From: Syncephalastrum monosporum B8922
Lineage: Eukaryota > Mucoromycota > Mucoromycetes > Mucorales > Syncephalastraceae
Direction: 5' to 3'
DNA: 64,000 nt
NCBI GenBank assembly: GCA_000697355.1
Contig: JNEN01000836.1
Coordinates: 1-64,000, forward strand
Shown here piece by piece: positions 34,677 through 46,484 of this stretch. Position numbers and translations under genes: made by a program. The stretch's first letter is position 1, and every line of letters begins with the position of its first letter. The notes under the pieces were generated by a model, which made no database searches, had not been told where the DNA came from, and worked only from the letters and a program-made list of their open reading frames with translations.

Positions 34677-37600
34677 ATGTGGCTCACCCGGAGGCTTGCG
34701 GCACTCGCCCACAACACCAATGATCATAGCAAAGCAACATCAACAACAGCAGCTATTTCAGCACACGCCGTAAACGATAATCTACTCGAACAACCCGCGA
34801 CGCCCGACGTCATCGATCCGACTACGAAACCACTTCCAACAAAGCCATCCTGTCAGGTAACAGCCTTGTGTCCCATGGGCGGGCGCGTCTCTTTGTGTGT
34901 GACGTTGACATAAAAGTTAGCAACGAAGGCAGGACGCTTTGACGATCCTTGTCTCGGGTGCTAAAGGTATTGGCAAATCGACTTTAATACGACTCCTTGG
35001 ATGGAAAAATGTGACGACGATCGGAACAAGCTATGACAATGGTAAGCGGATGGCCAAAGAAAAAGACAGGCTGGGTTCTCTTTTCTCTGCTGAAGAGGAG
35101 ATGGGAAGGGGTAAATACAAAGGGTCATTTGAAAGGGGGTGAAAGTCCAAAGGAGATTGATGCGGCCAAGTCTTTTTCTCTTTTTCTTTTTTTGCTTGTT
35201 TTATATACAGGCGTTTTGCCTTTCTCTCTCTCTCTGTCTCTCTCTGTCTTTGTAAAAAAAAAAAAAAAAAAAAAGCAGGGAGGAGGGATAGGGTGCGTCG
35301 TTCTGCCGATGAACGAAGGAGGTCATTCACTCATGCGCCGCCGTACTTGTTATTTTATTAGCCTGTCAGCGCCATCGAGCAGAAATCCAATTAGAGGATG
35401 GGACCTTCTGTCCCGTCCACGTCGTCGAAATTGACGACAGCATGATGGATACCACCCACGATCCGCCCAAATTTCCCAAGGTATGCTTACGTACACTTGA
35501 TTTTTGACACATGATACACCATCATCAAAGGGCTTACTTGACTTAAATACATTTATACTTTAAATTTCTATAAACCTTACAAGGGATTGGCGGTGTCCAT
35601 GATTCACTGCGGCTTGATCTGCTATGACTCCAGTCGGCGAGACTCAACGGATTGCTTGCCGGATTTACTAAGTAAGGCAAGCCACAACCATAACAACAAC
35701 ATTCATGTTTATTTTGTTTGTCAGACGCACACGTCGCGCGCAACATCCCTTCATTCCTGATCGGTCTTAAAGCTGACCTGAACTCCAACTCCTTGCGCCA
35801 AGTCGACACCGCTCTCGGAGAAGAATTGGGCCATTTATTTGACCTGCAGCTCTTTCAGGTCGACGCTTTTTCCGACAATGCTCCATCACGCATAAAGGAT
35901 ATTTACAACGCTCTTTTCCAACGCCTACTCCTCCACACCCCATCTTACTTTTCTTCTATAACCTCCGGCGATCCAACGCCCATTGATTCAACAGCTTCAA
36001 AACTAAATACCATTACGACGCGACGTTCGTCTTGCACACCCAGCTCTTCTTTCCACATGCCTCTCTCGTTCAACTCCACGCAGGCCATGATGCGAAAACC
36101 TACCCAGCCACCACCGCCTTCACCGCCACACAAGGACAATCGCGCAAGCTTTTACAGCACAGCATCGTCAAGCAGCGGCTACTGTTCTTCGGACCCATAC
36201 GAGAAAGCGTTACCCATCAAACCCCCAACGGCGGGTTTTATTTACGCCCCTACTGCCACGACAACGACGACAACGAGCACGACCTTGTCTCAGACGCCGC
36301 CTACAGCAAGCAGCCTCTCAACAACATGCGATGGCATCCCTCCGCCTGCTCCGGACGACATCTTTGAGCTGTACATGCGCTCCAGGTGTGCTCGACGACG
36401 AGGATCCAAAGACAGCTGGTATATATTCGCTTTATTATTATTATTCCATGTCGAGACTCAGTTGTTTTCTTTCGTAGCGAATCCGGAAGTGGGGGCCTGA
36501 CAGTGAACGATATCATTGACCGACTTTTGGAAGCTTCAGGTACGCCAAAAAGGAAAAAAGAAAAAAAAAAAACAGAAAAAGTAGAAGTCAGCTGTTATGC
36601 CGTATATGCAGAATCTGACCTGCCTGACGTTCTTGTCGTTAGATGACCACATTGTCACTATATTTATTACGTTTTTTCGCAAATTTATGAAACCCAGCGA
36701 GCTTGTTAAAGCCTTGATTGACAGGTAAGCCATAACCTAAAATAAAATAAAAAGAAAAAGAATGAAACATGCATTATCTGACATGGGCACAAATGGGAAT
36801 ACCTCCTAGATTTGAAAATGACAGCTCTTCGGGACCCCCTCCGACCCGCGTTCAGGAGAGGTACGTTAAATACTCTGCTACAAAAAATCAACTGGAACTC
36901 AAAGCCATGGATGACTCTAGAATACAAAGCATCATGGCGGAGTGGATGGATGTGTATTGGAATGATTTTCACAGCGCGACAGCACGAGGTGCCGTTGTGC
37001 AATTTCTGGATCGGATATCCAAGGAGGAGTCACTTCGGCCCATCTGCGATAAGCTTGCGCCCCTAGCTGTACGTGAGCCGCCGCTTGACGACCCCGATGC
37101 CGACTGGGGCTTGAGCGACGACAAGGAACCCCTCAGCATTACTGACGATCATAACGACACGACCAGCAGCAGTACAGACGAGAATGATGCAGTTTCCCCG
37201 TCTCCACCTGCAAAAAGTAAAAAGGACAGTGGCTACGTGTCAGGCTCCTTTACCGTTGCGGACTTGTTGCATAACAACCCTGAGCAAGTCATACAAGCAC
37301 CCTTACCACCCCAACCCTCTTCCTCCTCTGCCATACCTCATCAGCAACACCAACGACGAAACAACAAACCTACTGAAAATGAGCGCCGCGGCAGCGACGA
37401 GAGCACCAGCAGCGCTAATAAACGCAACTCGGCACCAGCAGCACCCTTTATTCCACCATCGTCCGATAATGGCAAGCGCCAAAAACAAACGACCATTGAT
37501 CTAAAGCGTGCAACGTCGTTCCACTTGTTCCACCGCCGATCACGCAAGTCCTCAATGTCATCCATCAATATGCTCTTTTCATCTTTATCACGGCCCTCGT

Positions 37601-38898
37601 CGTCAGCCTCATCCACCGTTGCACGTAATGGCAGTACAGCCACAGTTAGTGCGACCTCATCCGACCAGCAGCAACAACAAAAAAACGCGAGAATAGTTGA
37701 CGATGCCCCGAGCCACCAGTATCGGGCCGAGTTTACGGGCGGCCTCAACGTTCACCTTTTTGACCGCCCCGCTTCACCCACAATTTCCAATGATGTGTCC
37801 ACGTCCCTGCCCACGTCGTCAAGCTACGCCTCATCACTGACGACCGCATCCCACACAAGCTTGTTCAACCTGGCCTCATTTTACCAACTGCCAAGCACCC
37901 GAGAGCCCTACACGCAGTACGGAAAGACTGTCGTCGACGTACCTGCGCAGAGTGTTGCTGAACAACTGACGTGGGTAGAAGCCGAACTGTTCCGCAAAAT
38001 CAAACCACGCGACTTTGTGCGCAACATTCACCCGCATGCTGCATCGGCGGCCGTAGCAGCATCCATAGCACACTTCAACTTTATCTCCGCATGGGTGGCG
38101 ACCCTGATCGTAACGCAAGGCAAACTCACCAAGCGAGCCGCACTGCTGGAAAAGTTTATGTCGATCGCTGTGGTACGAATACACACACGCGTTTGCCTTT
38201 TTGTGTGTCATTAACCGACACCATGTTTTTTTTTCCTCAGGAGCTACGAAATCATAACAACTATAATAGCCTCATGGCTATCCTTGCCGGTCTTAATAGC
38301 GCTTCCGTCTTGCGTCTCAAACAGACACGAGAAGCCATTTCGGACAAGAAAATCTTCAAGCAGTTTCAGAGCTTGGAGCGTCTCATGAGTTCAGACCGAT
38401 CTTTTAGCTCGTACAGACTTGCCCTCAAAGCATCTGAGGCACCCGGGATACCCTATCTGTACGTAGCACAACGTACAAAAAAAACTGCTTCGTACTCATT
38501 CTTCTTTTTTCTTCTAGTGGCATCCACAACCAAGACCTGCTGTCGCTCGCGGAAGCCAACCGTGATTTTCGCACTGATGGCACTATCCACTGGGAGAAGT
38601 TTCGTCTAATGGGCGAGAGTATCATGGCCGTGATGAAGTTCAAGATGCCAACTTATACCATTCAACCGAACAGCGCCTTGCTTCAATTCATTGCCGAATG
38701 TGAGATACTGAGTGAAGATGTAAGTTACACACAACAAACGCGAAAAAAAAAAAAGCAGTTCATTGACAACCTTGATTTCCTTTGCACGCACACCTTTATT
38801 GATATCAGGAACAGTACCGGCGGTCCAATCTTGTCGAGCCCAGGCTCAAGTCGTCGTCGAGCACCAACAAACTCCGAGACCTCTGGATGCGCGCATGA
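34677..38898 (+). CDS. RasGEF (CDC25-type) with an N-terminal P-loop GTPase-like domain
   Basis: A large multi-exon protein of roughly 1,000 residues. After a short N-terminus (MWLTRRLAALAHN) comes LTILVSGAKGIGKSTLIRLL, a Walker A/P-loop. Next are QLEDGTFCPVHVVEIDD and SFLIGLKADLNSN, placed like switch/G4 (K-x-D) elements of a small GTPase. A long Ser/Thr/Pro-rich linker follows. The RasGEF N-terminal motif is IVTIFITFFRKFMKPSELVK with ALIDRF. After more Ser/Gln-rich linker comes the CDC25 catalytic domain: VAEQLTWVEAELFRKIKPRD, FNFISAWVATLIV, HNNYNSLMAILAGLNSASVL, and RTDGTIHWEKFRLMGE. It ends LRDLWMRA. It would exchange GDP for GTP on a Ras-type GTPase. Intron 35042-35382 (341 nt) holds a CT tract and an A-run. 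Whether the P-loop domain binds GTP is not shown. Confidence 0.9.
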
Positions 38899-38937
38899 TG
38901 TAGCCAAAGCACCGCCTTTTCTCCTCGTACTTAGCTT

Positions 38938-39770
38938 CTAATACTTGTACTTTGTCGAATAATCTTTGAGTGATACCACCAGACCTCGACCCTTGCGTGC
39001 ACCCCGGTACACAATCTATTGTAAAGTGTAAGAGAGAGACAGCAATTCGGGGGACAGATATTTGCATTACCTCGATCAAATCGATCATTTCTTGCTTGTC
39101 GTCGAGGGCCCAGTTGATCTTATTGTTATTACCCGTTCCCAGATCGACCATAATGTGTTTGTTGCGGAAGAAAAACATGACTGTGCAAGGATCGTACAAC
39201 TCGTACATCTTGTTGAAATCAGGGACTTCGGTGATATCGACCTATTCAACCGGTCATGCGGGATCAGTTAGTGCCTAATAAGTTTTATGCCAAACGATGC
39301 GGCTTACCAGGTAGACAACAGCAAAGTTCTTGACCTTTTCAGCAATGCTGTACAGGACCTCGTCCATTTTCATGCACGTCTATTGCGGAAATGATAACAC
39401 CGTCAGCAGACGTTCTGTCGTTAAGTACGATTGCATAGATTACTTACAGGATCCCAATCGTGGCCAAAACGGATCACCACAACTCTGTCTTCCTCAGAGA
39501 GAATGGCTTGATCCACCTGCCAGCCTGAGATTCAAGTTAGTTTTCCTACCGGTGTTTGATCTCGAATTTACTAAGTACCATTTGTCAAATGGGGTAGAAA
39601 GTACTACAATAAAGCATGAAAGAGCATGTAAGTCTTCTGCCACAGAATACAGCATTAGCGTTTTAGGACTTACCGACTAGAAGGAAAAAGTAAAAGGAGC
39701 GATTGCGAGCCAAGATTAGTTTACATTTCAGCAGCGGCGACGCTCATTTGCGAATAACTTTACTTACCAT
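38938..39770 (-). CDS. DIB1: Dim1/Dib1 (TXNL4A), U5 snRNP 15-kDa thioredoxin-like protein
   Basis: Seven exons: 39768-39770 (ATG), 39674-39676 (TCG), 39579-39603, 39448-39524, 39308-39379, 39071-39241 and 38938-39015. They sum to exactly 142 residues, the length of the highly conserved family. Visible blocks are YFLPHLTNGWQVDQAIL, VVIRFGHDWDPTCMKMDE, YLVDITEVPDFNKMYELYDP, FFFRNKHIMVDLGTGNNNKI and YRGARKGRGLVV, ending TKYKY. The protein is a core part of the U4/U6.U5 tri-snRNP and is essential for pre-mRNA splicing. The 3-nt second exon is flanked by a strong CTTCTAG acceptor and a GTAAGT donor, and supplies the conserved Ser-2. Its stop is 39 bp from the convergent RasGEF stop, and the upstream gene on the same strand ends only 106 bp away. 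Confidence 0.95.
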
Positions 39771-39876
39771 GGTGAGAGCAAAGGAAAAAGGCGACGTAGC
39801 ACATTTGCCGAAATCGAAATGAATTTTCAATATACCCGCAGATAATGTTAAATACAGTGCTCCTTTATTTTCTTCA

Positions 39877-42800
39877 TCAGTCTTCTACTTTTTCTCTCAG
39901 GCTCTTTTCGAGTTCGTCTACACCACGAAGCGGCAAACCACACGTAAAATTCTCACAAATGTAGACGGCTCGTGTATCCACCACCTCTCGTACTACGCTA
40001 TTCTCCCGGGCAAGTAAACCCTCTCTTCGTGCGTACGCCAGCATTTGATTTGGCACCCACACGCTTGGTTTCCCGGCACGAGAAACGCAACAGCGCTCTA
40101 CTGTATACTTGTAGTCTGTGATATCATCACCAGCAAAGAGGATCTGTCATCCAGGTTAATTCACCCGCTTGGAACGTCCCATTGCTACTTGCCTCCTTCA
40201 CACCCACGTCTGCGAGCAGATAGGCTGACACAAATGCAGGCATGCCAAAAGGGAATTTGGTGAGCGCGAGCTGAAAGGCCTCAATCGTGTCTTGCACTTT
40301 ATGCGTGTAGTCTTGCTTAGACAGCAGCGTGCCGAGCCGTGTCAGGTTCTTTAGAGAGACGGCGTTGCTACAATACGCATCAGTATAAACACTTTGCGAC
40401 GGCCCTCTCACTTACGATGATGGCTCCGCACCGTCTTGTTCTGTTGCACAGTAGTGTAAGTGATACTGATGAACACCGCTGTTCTGTGTTTACCTTCTTT
40501 CAAGCGGACAAGGATGGTCTGGTCCGTTTTGGGCACGTTAAAAAACCCGCCATTTTCGTCATAAAAAAGCTCCACCTGCTTCTCTTGAAGCTGATACGCC
40601 CACTCAACCCACTGCTCATCCAGGGTTGCCTCATAAAGATCCAAAAGTCCTTGAATAAGATAGCTAGACGAAACTCGACATGTGAGTTCATTTTATCAAG
40701 ATGTCGTTTTACGCACCTATAATCGTCGAGAAAACCCTCTATATCAGAAGGACCTTCGCGATAGCTGCGGAGCAGGATGCCCGTTTCGGGCTGATACAAG
40801 TTGCTTTTGATAAAAGTCGCAGCTGCAATGGCAAGTTCCCTGTATTCAGACTTATCCAGCGCTTGCGACGCGACAGCCAAACCGGAAATCATGAGACCTA
40901 ATGTAATGATAACACCGAGTCAGCGCAACGTGAGTGCCTCGGATGAGACGTACCGTTCCATGACGTCAAAATCTATGCATAGACCAAACTGGGGTGAGGA
41001 AAGTGCATCAGGCAAAGGTTTTGGACCTACTTTATCATCTCGGTGAGGCTTCGGGCGGCTCGTAAGTCGGTACGCAAGTAATTTGGCACGACCATGTTTC
41101 AAGAGCGCCTTGACTTCGTCCACAGGCAGCTTGAAATGATCAGCCGTTTCTTGCGCCTCATGCACTTGCATCAGTACATTCTAAACAACGCGTATGAGCC
41201 GCGTTCAGTTCAAAGTTCATATAGCCGTAATACTACCTTCTTCTGAAGTTCATTGTGAGGATCCTGTGATGGGTCTACGTTGCCATCTTCCTTGACGAAG
41301 TAATGATAATTAAAGACTTCGGCATCATCCTTTCCGAGCAGACTTTCGATTTCGTTGGCTTCCCATACGCAAAATGCACCCTCTACCATAGCACATTAGA
41401 CCATGATATCCTTTTGATATCTTGTCCTTGCCTTTTTTCTCGGTACTGTCGGGTAAAGGAAGCGAATCAGCATCCTCGGCAGCGTAGAAGGCACCTTCCG
41501 GAGCAAGCAAATTATCCTGAACATAGACTACAATATCGTTCATGACGCTGGCAAAATCTTCATTGCCGGTGAGTTGATAAGCTCGCGTGTATGTCAGCAA
41601 AAGCTGTGCTTGATCATAGAGCATCTTTTCAAAATGTGGCACATGCCAATTCTTGTCCGTGCTGTAACGGTGGAAACCGCTGCCGACATGGTCTTGGCAG
41701 ATATCTAGATGAGTATCATTGGCAAAATAATGAACCATCCCACATACCATGAATACCACCGCAGGCGATTTTCTAGCAAGCAGAAATGCATCAGTCCCGG
41801 TAGTAGCTTATTGAGCTTATTGAGCCTACTATACTAATCCCAACTTACTTCCAGCGTGTATAAAACCATATCGAGGGCCGTCTCAGCGTCATGCTCGGGT
41901 ATCTCCTTATGAGTCCGACCATATCCATAATAGTCGAGCAAGAACAACAATTGAACGGGCGTAGGAAACTTGGGTGCGCCGCCAAACCCGCCCTGACTCG
42001 CGTCGAATGAACTCTCGAAATGGCCATAGGTCTCGGATGCCACATCCCACGATGACACAGTGCGTGAGCTGGCACCAGGCTTGGACTTTCTTGATGTGAG
42101 CCAAAGTGGAAAATTGGTGGATTCACTTTACCTCAGCATAGGACTTGAGCTGGGCAATGACTTTTTCGCCGCTTTGTCTGAGCTTATCAGGAGTCGACTG
42201 CCACAGCTGCGCGATCCGCTTCAAAAGCGTTTTGAAGCCCGGGCGTCCGAAACGGTCTTCGGGCGGAAAGTAGGTGGCACCCAGAAAGGGCTGTCGATCA
42301 GGTGTCAGGAAAACAGACATGGGCCAGCCACCACCGCCCGAGGTCAGTTGTACATAAGTCATGTATAGCTTATCCACACCAGGATTCTCCTCACTGAAAG
42401 TCAACAAATCATGGTCAGATGTCAGGCAAGAAAATGAAGGGGTGTGATGTCATTTTTATACCGATCGACTGCATGAGATTGCGTGAGTCGCGTTTGCTTT
42501 TCTTTGATTTGCATGAATTGACCGACCTTTGATGTTGATAAAATACTTGTTCATGACGTCTGCGATCTCCTTGTTTTCAAATGACTCCCGTTCCATTACA
42601 TGGCACCAGCTATACGCAAGGGGTTATATCATATAAGCACTCGATCAAACGAGAGATCATCGTGTATTGCTTACTGGCATGTGCTGTAGCCGACGCTCAA
42701 AAAGATGGGCTTGTTCGATTCGGAAGCGGCTTGAAAGGCTTCTTCGCCCCAAGGGTACCAGTCGACCTACGGTAACACATGAATGAAATGACACCCAAAT

Positions 42801-43023
42801 TTTGTCTAGGCATGCATACAGGGTTGTGAGCTGCAATCAGCGTGGATGCACGGGACATAGAATACGTGAGCCGAATTTTCGAGTTCTTCTGCGCGTTTCC
42901 CGAGTCTTACCGTGTTGCTATTGATTGCGACATTAGAACAAGTACACCGCCATCGGTACGGACTGCATCCCTTACCAGTAGATATGGGCTCTTTTCTTTA
43001 ATGAGACGATTTGTATGTTGCAT
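39877..43023 (-). CDS. SPATA20/YyaL-type protein (DUF255 thioredoxin-like plus glycosidase-like fold)
   Basis: Multi-exon gene of about 700-750 residues. The likely first exon starts at 43023 with [16 protein letters not shown], the family's N-R-L-x-x-E-x-SPYL motif. The next clear exon has [16 protein letters not shown]. The thioredoxin-like part shows [16 protein letters not shown] (CxxC split by an intron after TGCCA), INIKVDREENPGVD, and [15 protein letters not shown] with [15 protein letters not shown]. Later exons have [36 protein letters not shown], and [13 protein letters not shown] of the glucosaminidase-like six-hairpin domain, ending at TGA 39877-39879. The junction between the first two exons is not resolved; an alternative ATG at 42858 would drop the SPYLL motif. 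The family's function is not well established. Confidence 0.88.
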
Positions 43024-43176
43024 GAGATGTACTGAACTGGAAGAAACACGAAGTTTACTTTATGTGACTGTAGCAAGGGTTTTCCTTCTTTATCCTGCGT
43101 GGCTCGATGGTGACACAAGCGCCATGTAAAATAGACACACGCAAAAATGCACATAGGACAACAACTCAGCAGATAT

Positions 43177-43559
43177 TTATTCACATGAGTGGAGGAATTT
43201 GGGAGGGGTGTCGTGCGGGTTAGAGGCGTAGCGTGTCATGTCAGCCTGGACAATGGGGAGAGTACCGTAGTCGCAATAGTGCTGGACCAGCTCTGCTGCT
43301 GCCACACCGAGGGCCTCATTGGTAGAACCTCGAACGCGCAGAGAGCGGAGCACAACATGCGAGTATTTTTTTACTCTGACGTGTGGACATGCTTGAGTAG
43401 AGTTCGACACCTTAGGAGAAGCTACCGAAGCTGTCGAAGCTTTCTGTGGTCAGCAAGTGGAATACAAAAGCAGACGTCTTTTGGATGCTCACAGGAAGAG
43501 GAGGCCAGCTTTTTGGTTGTCGAAGTGAAAGCAGGGACGACAGTGGAGAGAATTCTCAT
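43177..43559 (-). CDS. Small protein, possibly mitochondrial, unrecognised
   Basis: Two candidate exons (43493-43559 and 43177-43439) joined by a GTGAGC donor give about 109 residues. The N-terminus (MRILSTVVPAFTSTTKKLAS) is Ser/Thr/Lys-rich without acidic residues, like a mitochondrial presequence. The body contains RVKKYSHVVLRSLRVRGSTN and ALGVAAAELVQHYCDYGTLP. The acceptor (after GAAAG) was chosen because the upstream one gives an immediate stop. Upstream in-frame ATGs exist (43639 region, 43694), so the start is uncertain. The stop overlaps an AATAAA sequence. I recognise no family. Confidence 0.55.
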
Positions 43560-43826
43560 GTTCCACGGTCGATGCTCGACGGGTTTTATTTGATTGTTGA
43601 AGCGAGAACTGCGAGAAGATAAGCGATAATCGCCAGTATTCATTGTGCGAGTTTGAAAGTGAAAGTTCAAAGAAGAGGAGAGCGGGCGCGGCATTTTTTA
43701 ACCTGCTGACCTCTTTCTCACCCTTTTCGGCGTCCGTTCAACCATGCACAAAAGCATACATATAATACCACTTACATTTGACAGGCATGCCATTTGACGT
43801 TGATGAACAAAGTATTATTTTATACA

Positions 43827-45122
43827 CTATCCCATGACCTGGCCCCACGCATTATTCATGGTTTGCATGCCCCAACTGGCATTCTGGAGTCCAGTAGCAC
43901 CCGCATTCCCATCTTGTTCTTTCTTTTCGCGCCAGAACGCGAGGCTTTCGATGGCATGGCCCTTGCAGATATTCATGTAGAACCAGGTAAATATGGCCAT
44001 GAGCACAGAGCCTACGCCAAAGATGATGTAACCGGCTGTCTCGGCACTGCTTATATCGACATTGGTCAGTACCACGATGAGTTTGACAATGAAGCCGATA
44101 ATAAGCATAGCGCCCCAAGCCCCGGTCATGATGCGCATGTCTGTGCGGAAACGAGCGAGGTTGGTATAGGCCCAGTCGAGCTTTTCTTTCCGTGTCCGGT
44201 GGTGGTGATTGGCGATCCGCTGACGGTCTTGTTCTTCGAGCTCTGTGTCCTCGCTGCGGGGCATAACCTGATTCACGACCTGAAAGACAAGCGGGCGTAG
44301 TGTAAAAGAGCCGACGCGGATAGGTATGAGCGAAATAATGCAGAAAACTCCAACTAAGAGAGGAACGATGGATTCGCAGATGGCTGCGACCTGTTCAGAG
44401 GGTTCCGAGATGGACTAATAGACAGCATGGGTGAACACGTGACACGTTTAACTATTTGACAACACTTACAACAAGACCGGAAATTAGGAAACTGATACCA
44501 GCCACCAGACCGAGCGGGTCAAACCGCCTATCCTTCACCATACGGCTAAAAAGGATCAGAGCGAGTCAGCATATATCGGATGGGCTGATAATGCGATGGG
44601 CCCTTACGCTATTACGATGGCTAAGGGAGGGCAAGCGGCCACGATCATGGCAAGGACTTGCCCGATATGAGGCCGTAGAAGGTGATACAGGAGAATTGGC
44701 AGGCCGATGGACCACAGAATGGCAAGAATAAAGCTCCAGATAGGACGACCGCGTATGAACTGAAAACTGAAGATATCCTGCAAGTCACCCAAGTCCATAG
44801 GCAGGTCTTCATTTTGTTCTTGCAGCGCGTATTTGTTTTGCTTTGCATTTTCCTCTACTTGTTGCGCGCCCCCTGGCTGAAGAGGACGCCTATCATCTGC
44901 TGGGTCATATGCATTCTGCGAGGGGAGGCGGTAGTCATTCGAGGCCATGGCAGGAGGGTACTGATCGTAGACATTCTGGTTATTCGGATAGCTCGGAACG
45001 GAGCCGGGGAACCCATTGTTGGTATCTGCATAGCAGTTCTGTGGTGGTGGCGGCGGGTCCGCGAAGGCTCCACCGCTGCGTTGATTCGAAGAAGAGGACG
45101 ACGAAGAAGACCAGAAGGGCAT
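43827..45122 (-). CDS. Multi-pass membrane protein with proline-rich N-terminus
   Basis: At least three exons. The N-terminal part is cytosolic-looking and rich in Ser, Pro, Asn and Gln (starts MPFWSSSSSSSSNQRSGG, then a DPPPPPQN segment). Membrane segments follow: WSFILAILWSIGLPILLYHL, VLAMIVAACPPLAIVIA, GLVAGISFLISGLVV, IVPLLVGVFCIISLIPI, then MLIIGFIVKLIVVLT and YIIFGVGSVLMAIFTWFYMN. Two long polar loops separate them (DTELEEQDRQRIANHHHRTR). The arrangement is reminiscent of VC0807-like membrane proteins, but I cannot confirm that. The gene is followed on the same strand by the small protein at 43177-43559. Confidence 0.78.
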
Positions 45123-45895
45123 GGTGAACTACAATCTCACATTACAAGTGAAGCCTGCCAAGAAAGTCCCCCAGCTTTTCATAATAAAAATAGTACCGGC
45201 CGGGACAAACGGACGAAGTTTACCGTGGCGAATGACAAAGCAGCGCCCTGTCTCGGTCACACAAGTGTACCCTCATACAAAACCCCCATTCCATACAATG
45301 TGTTGCCGTTTCAATTCATTGTCCTTATCATTTCAGTATCATCATTACAGTACATGATAAAAGACACCAAAACAAGGCTTCGCATAGCCTCCCCCTATAG
45401 CCTCAAGACGTCCAAGAAATCATGGAAACAGAGGAAGAATGACATTCTGTTATGACGGTGCATATCGGCAGACAATGACTACCGACTCATACACCCCTAC
45501 TACAGCGTCGACAGATGCAAGTATCACTCGATACATCTATGTACCGTACACGAATAAAAGAACGCTTCCAATGTTTCAAACTGCAAAACGAAAAAAGAGT
45601 TTCCAAATATGCGAAATATGCTAGAAACAGACCCAACAATTGCTCCTGCAGAACCAAACACAGACGGATGTGCGATTGGGGAGAAAGAAATAATCCAATG
45701 GGGAAACGAGTATAGAGAATAATACCGCAGAGACGCACCAGGACCCAACAGCCACGAGAACGAGAGTGTCGCAGCATTTCAAATGAAATGATGTATTTCT
45801 CGTCGGTATTTCAAATTAAGGGAACGACGAGTTGGCATGCGACCGGGCTGCGATCAGGCAAGCCACTCACTCTCTCCTGTCTTTCACCATCTTGC
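45123..45895. other. Divergent promoter region, no gene recognised
   Basis: Lies between the membrane-protein gene and eIF1, transcribed away from each other. Only short ORFs with no known motif. Confidence 0.45.
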
Positions 45896-46344
45896 ATGTC
45901 CAACATTGAAGAACTCAACAGCCCCTTTGGTAAGCAGATATCCTCTATCCCATGCTTGCTTTATCCTAATCTTTTTGGATAGACCCTTTCGCTGACGTTG
46001 AAGAGGAGAAGGCTCCCAAGACTACCAACTATATCCGTGAGTTTTAGCCCTTAGTCTGTGTTAGTAATGAGTCATGCTCAAACCTTCCTCCCTTAGATCT
46101 GCGCATCCAGCAGCGCAATGGCCGAAAGACGTGGACTACGCTGCAAGGTCTTCCCAAGGAGTACGACTTCAAGAAGATTCTGAAGACGTTCAAGAAGGAG
46201 TTTGCTTGCAATGGCACAATCGTGGAGGACGAAGAATTGGGCCAAGTCCTGCAGCTTACGGGCGATCAGCGCATCAAGATTGCAGAATTCCTTGTGAAGG
46301 AGGAGATTGCAAAGAAATCCGACATCAAGATTCACGGTTTTTAA
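45896..46344 (+). CDS. SUI1: Translation initiation factor eIF1 (SUI1)
   Basis: Three exons (45896-45929, 45983-46036, 46097-46344) give 111 residues, the usual eIF1 size. The start MSNIEELNSPFDPFADVEE is followed by HLRIQQRNGRKTWTTLQGLP, then KEFACNGTIVEDEELG, VLQLTGDQR and the C-terminal DIKIHGF. eIF1 sits on the 40S subunit next to the P site and enforces AUG recognition. Its own start codon context here is CTTGCATGT, which lacks a purine at -3; suboptimal context is a known feature of eIF1 genes that supports autoregulation (known for the family, inferred here). Confidence 0.97.
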
Positions 46345-46360
46345 TTCTGTCGCCCAATCC

Positions 46361-46437
46361 ATCCCTCTCTTTCTCTCTCTCTCTCTTTGTCTCTCGGTAC
46401 TCCCTAACCCTTCCACACACACACACACACAAACACA
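46361..46437. repeat. (CT)n and (CA)n microsatellites in convergent 3' region
   Basis: A CT tract is followed by an AC tract in the 140-bp gap between the eIF1 and PEBP stop codons, so it probably lies in one or both 3' UTRs. Confidence 0.85.
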
Positions 46438-46484
46438 CCCTTTCAGAAAAAAAAGGAAAAAGAAAAACAAAGATTATATATCCT

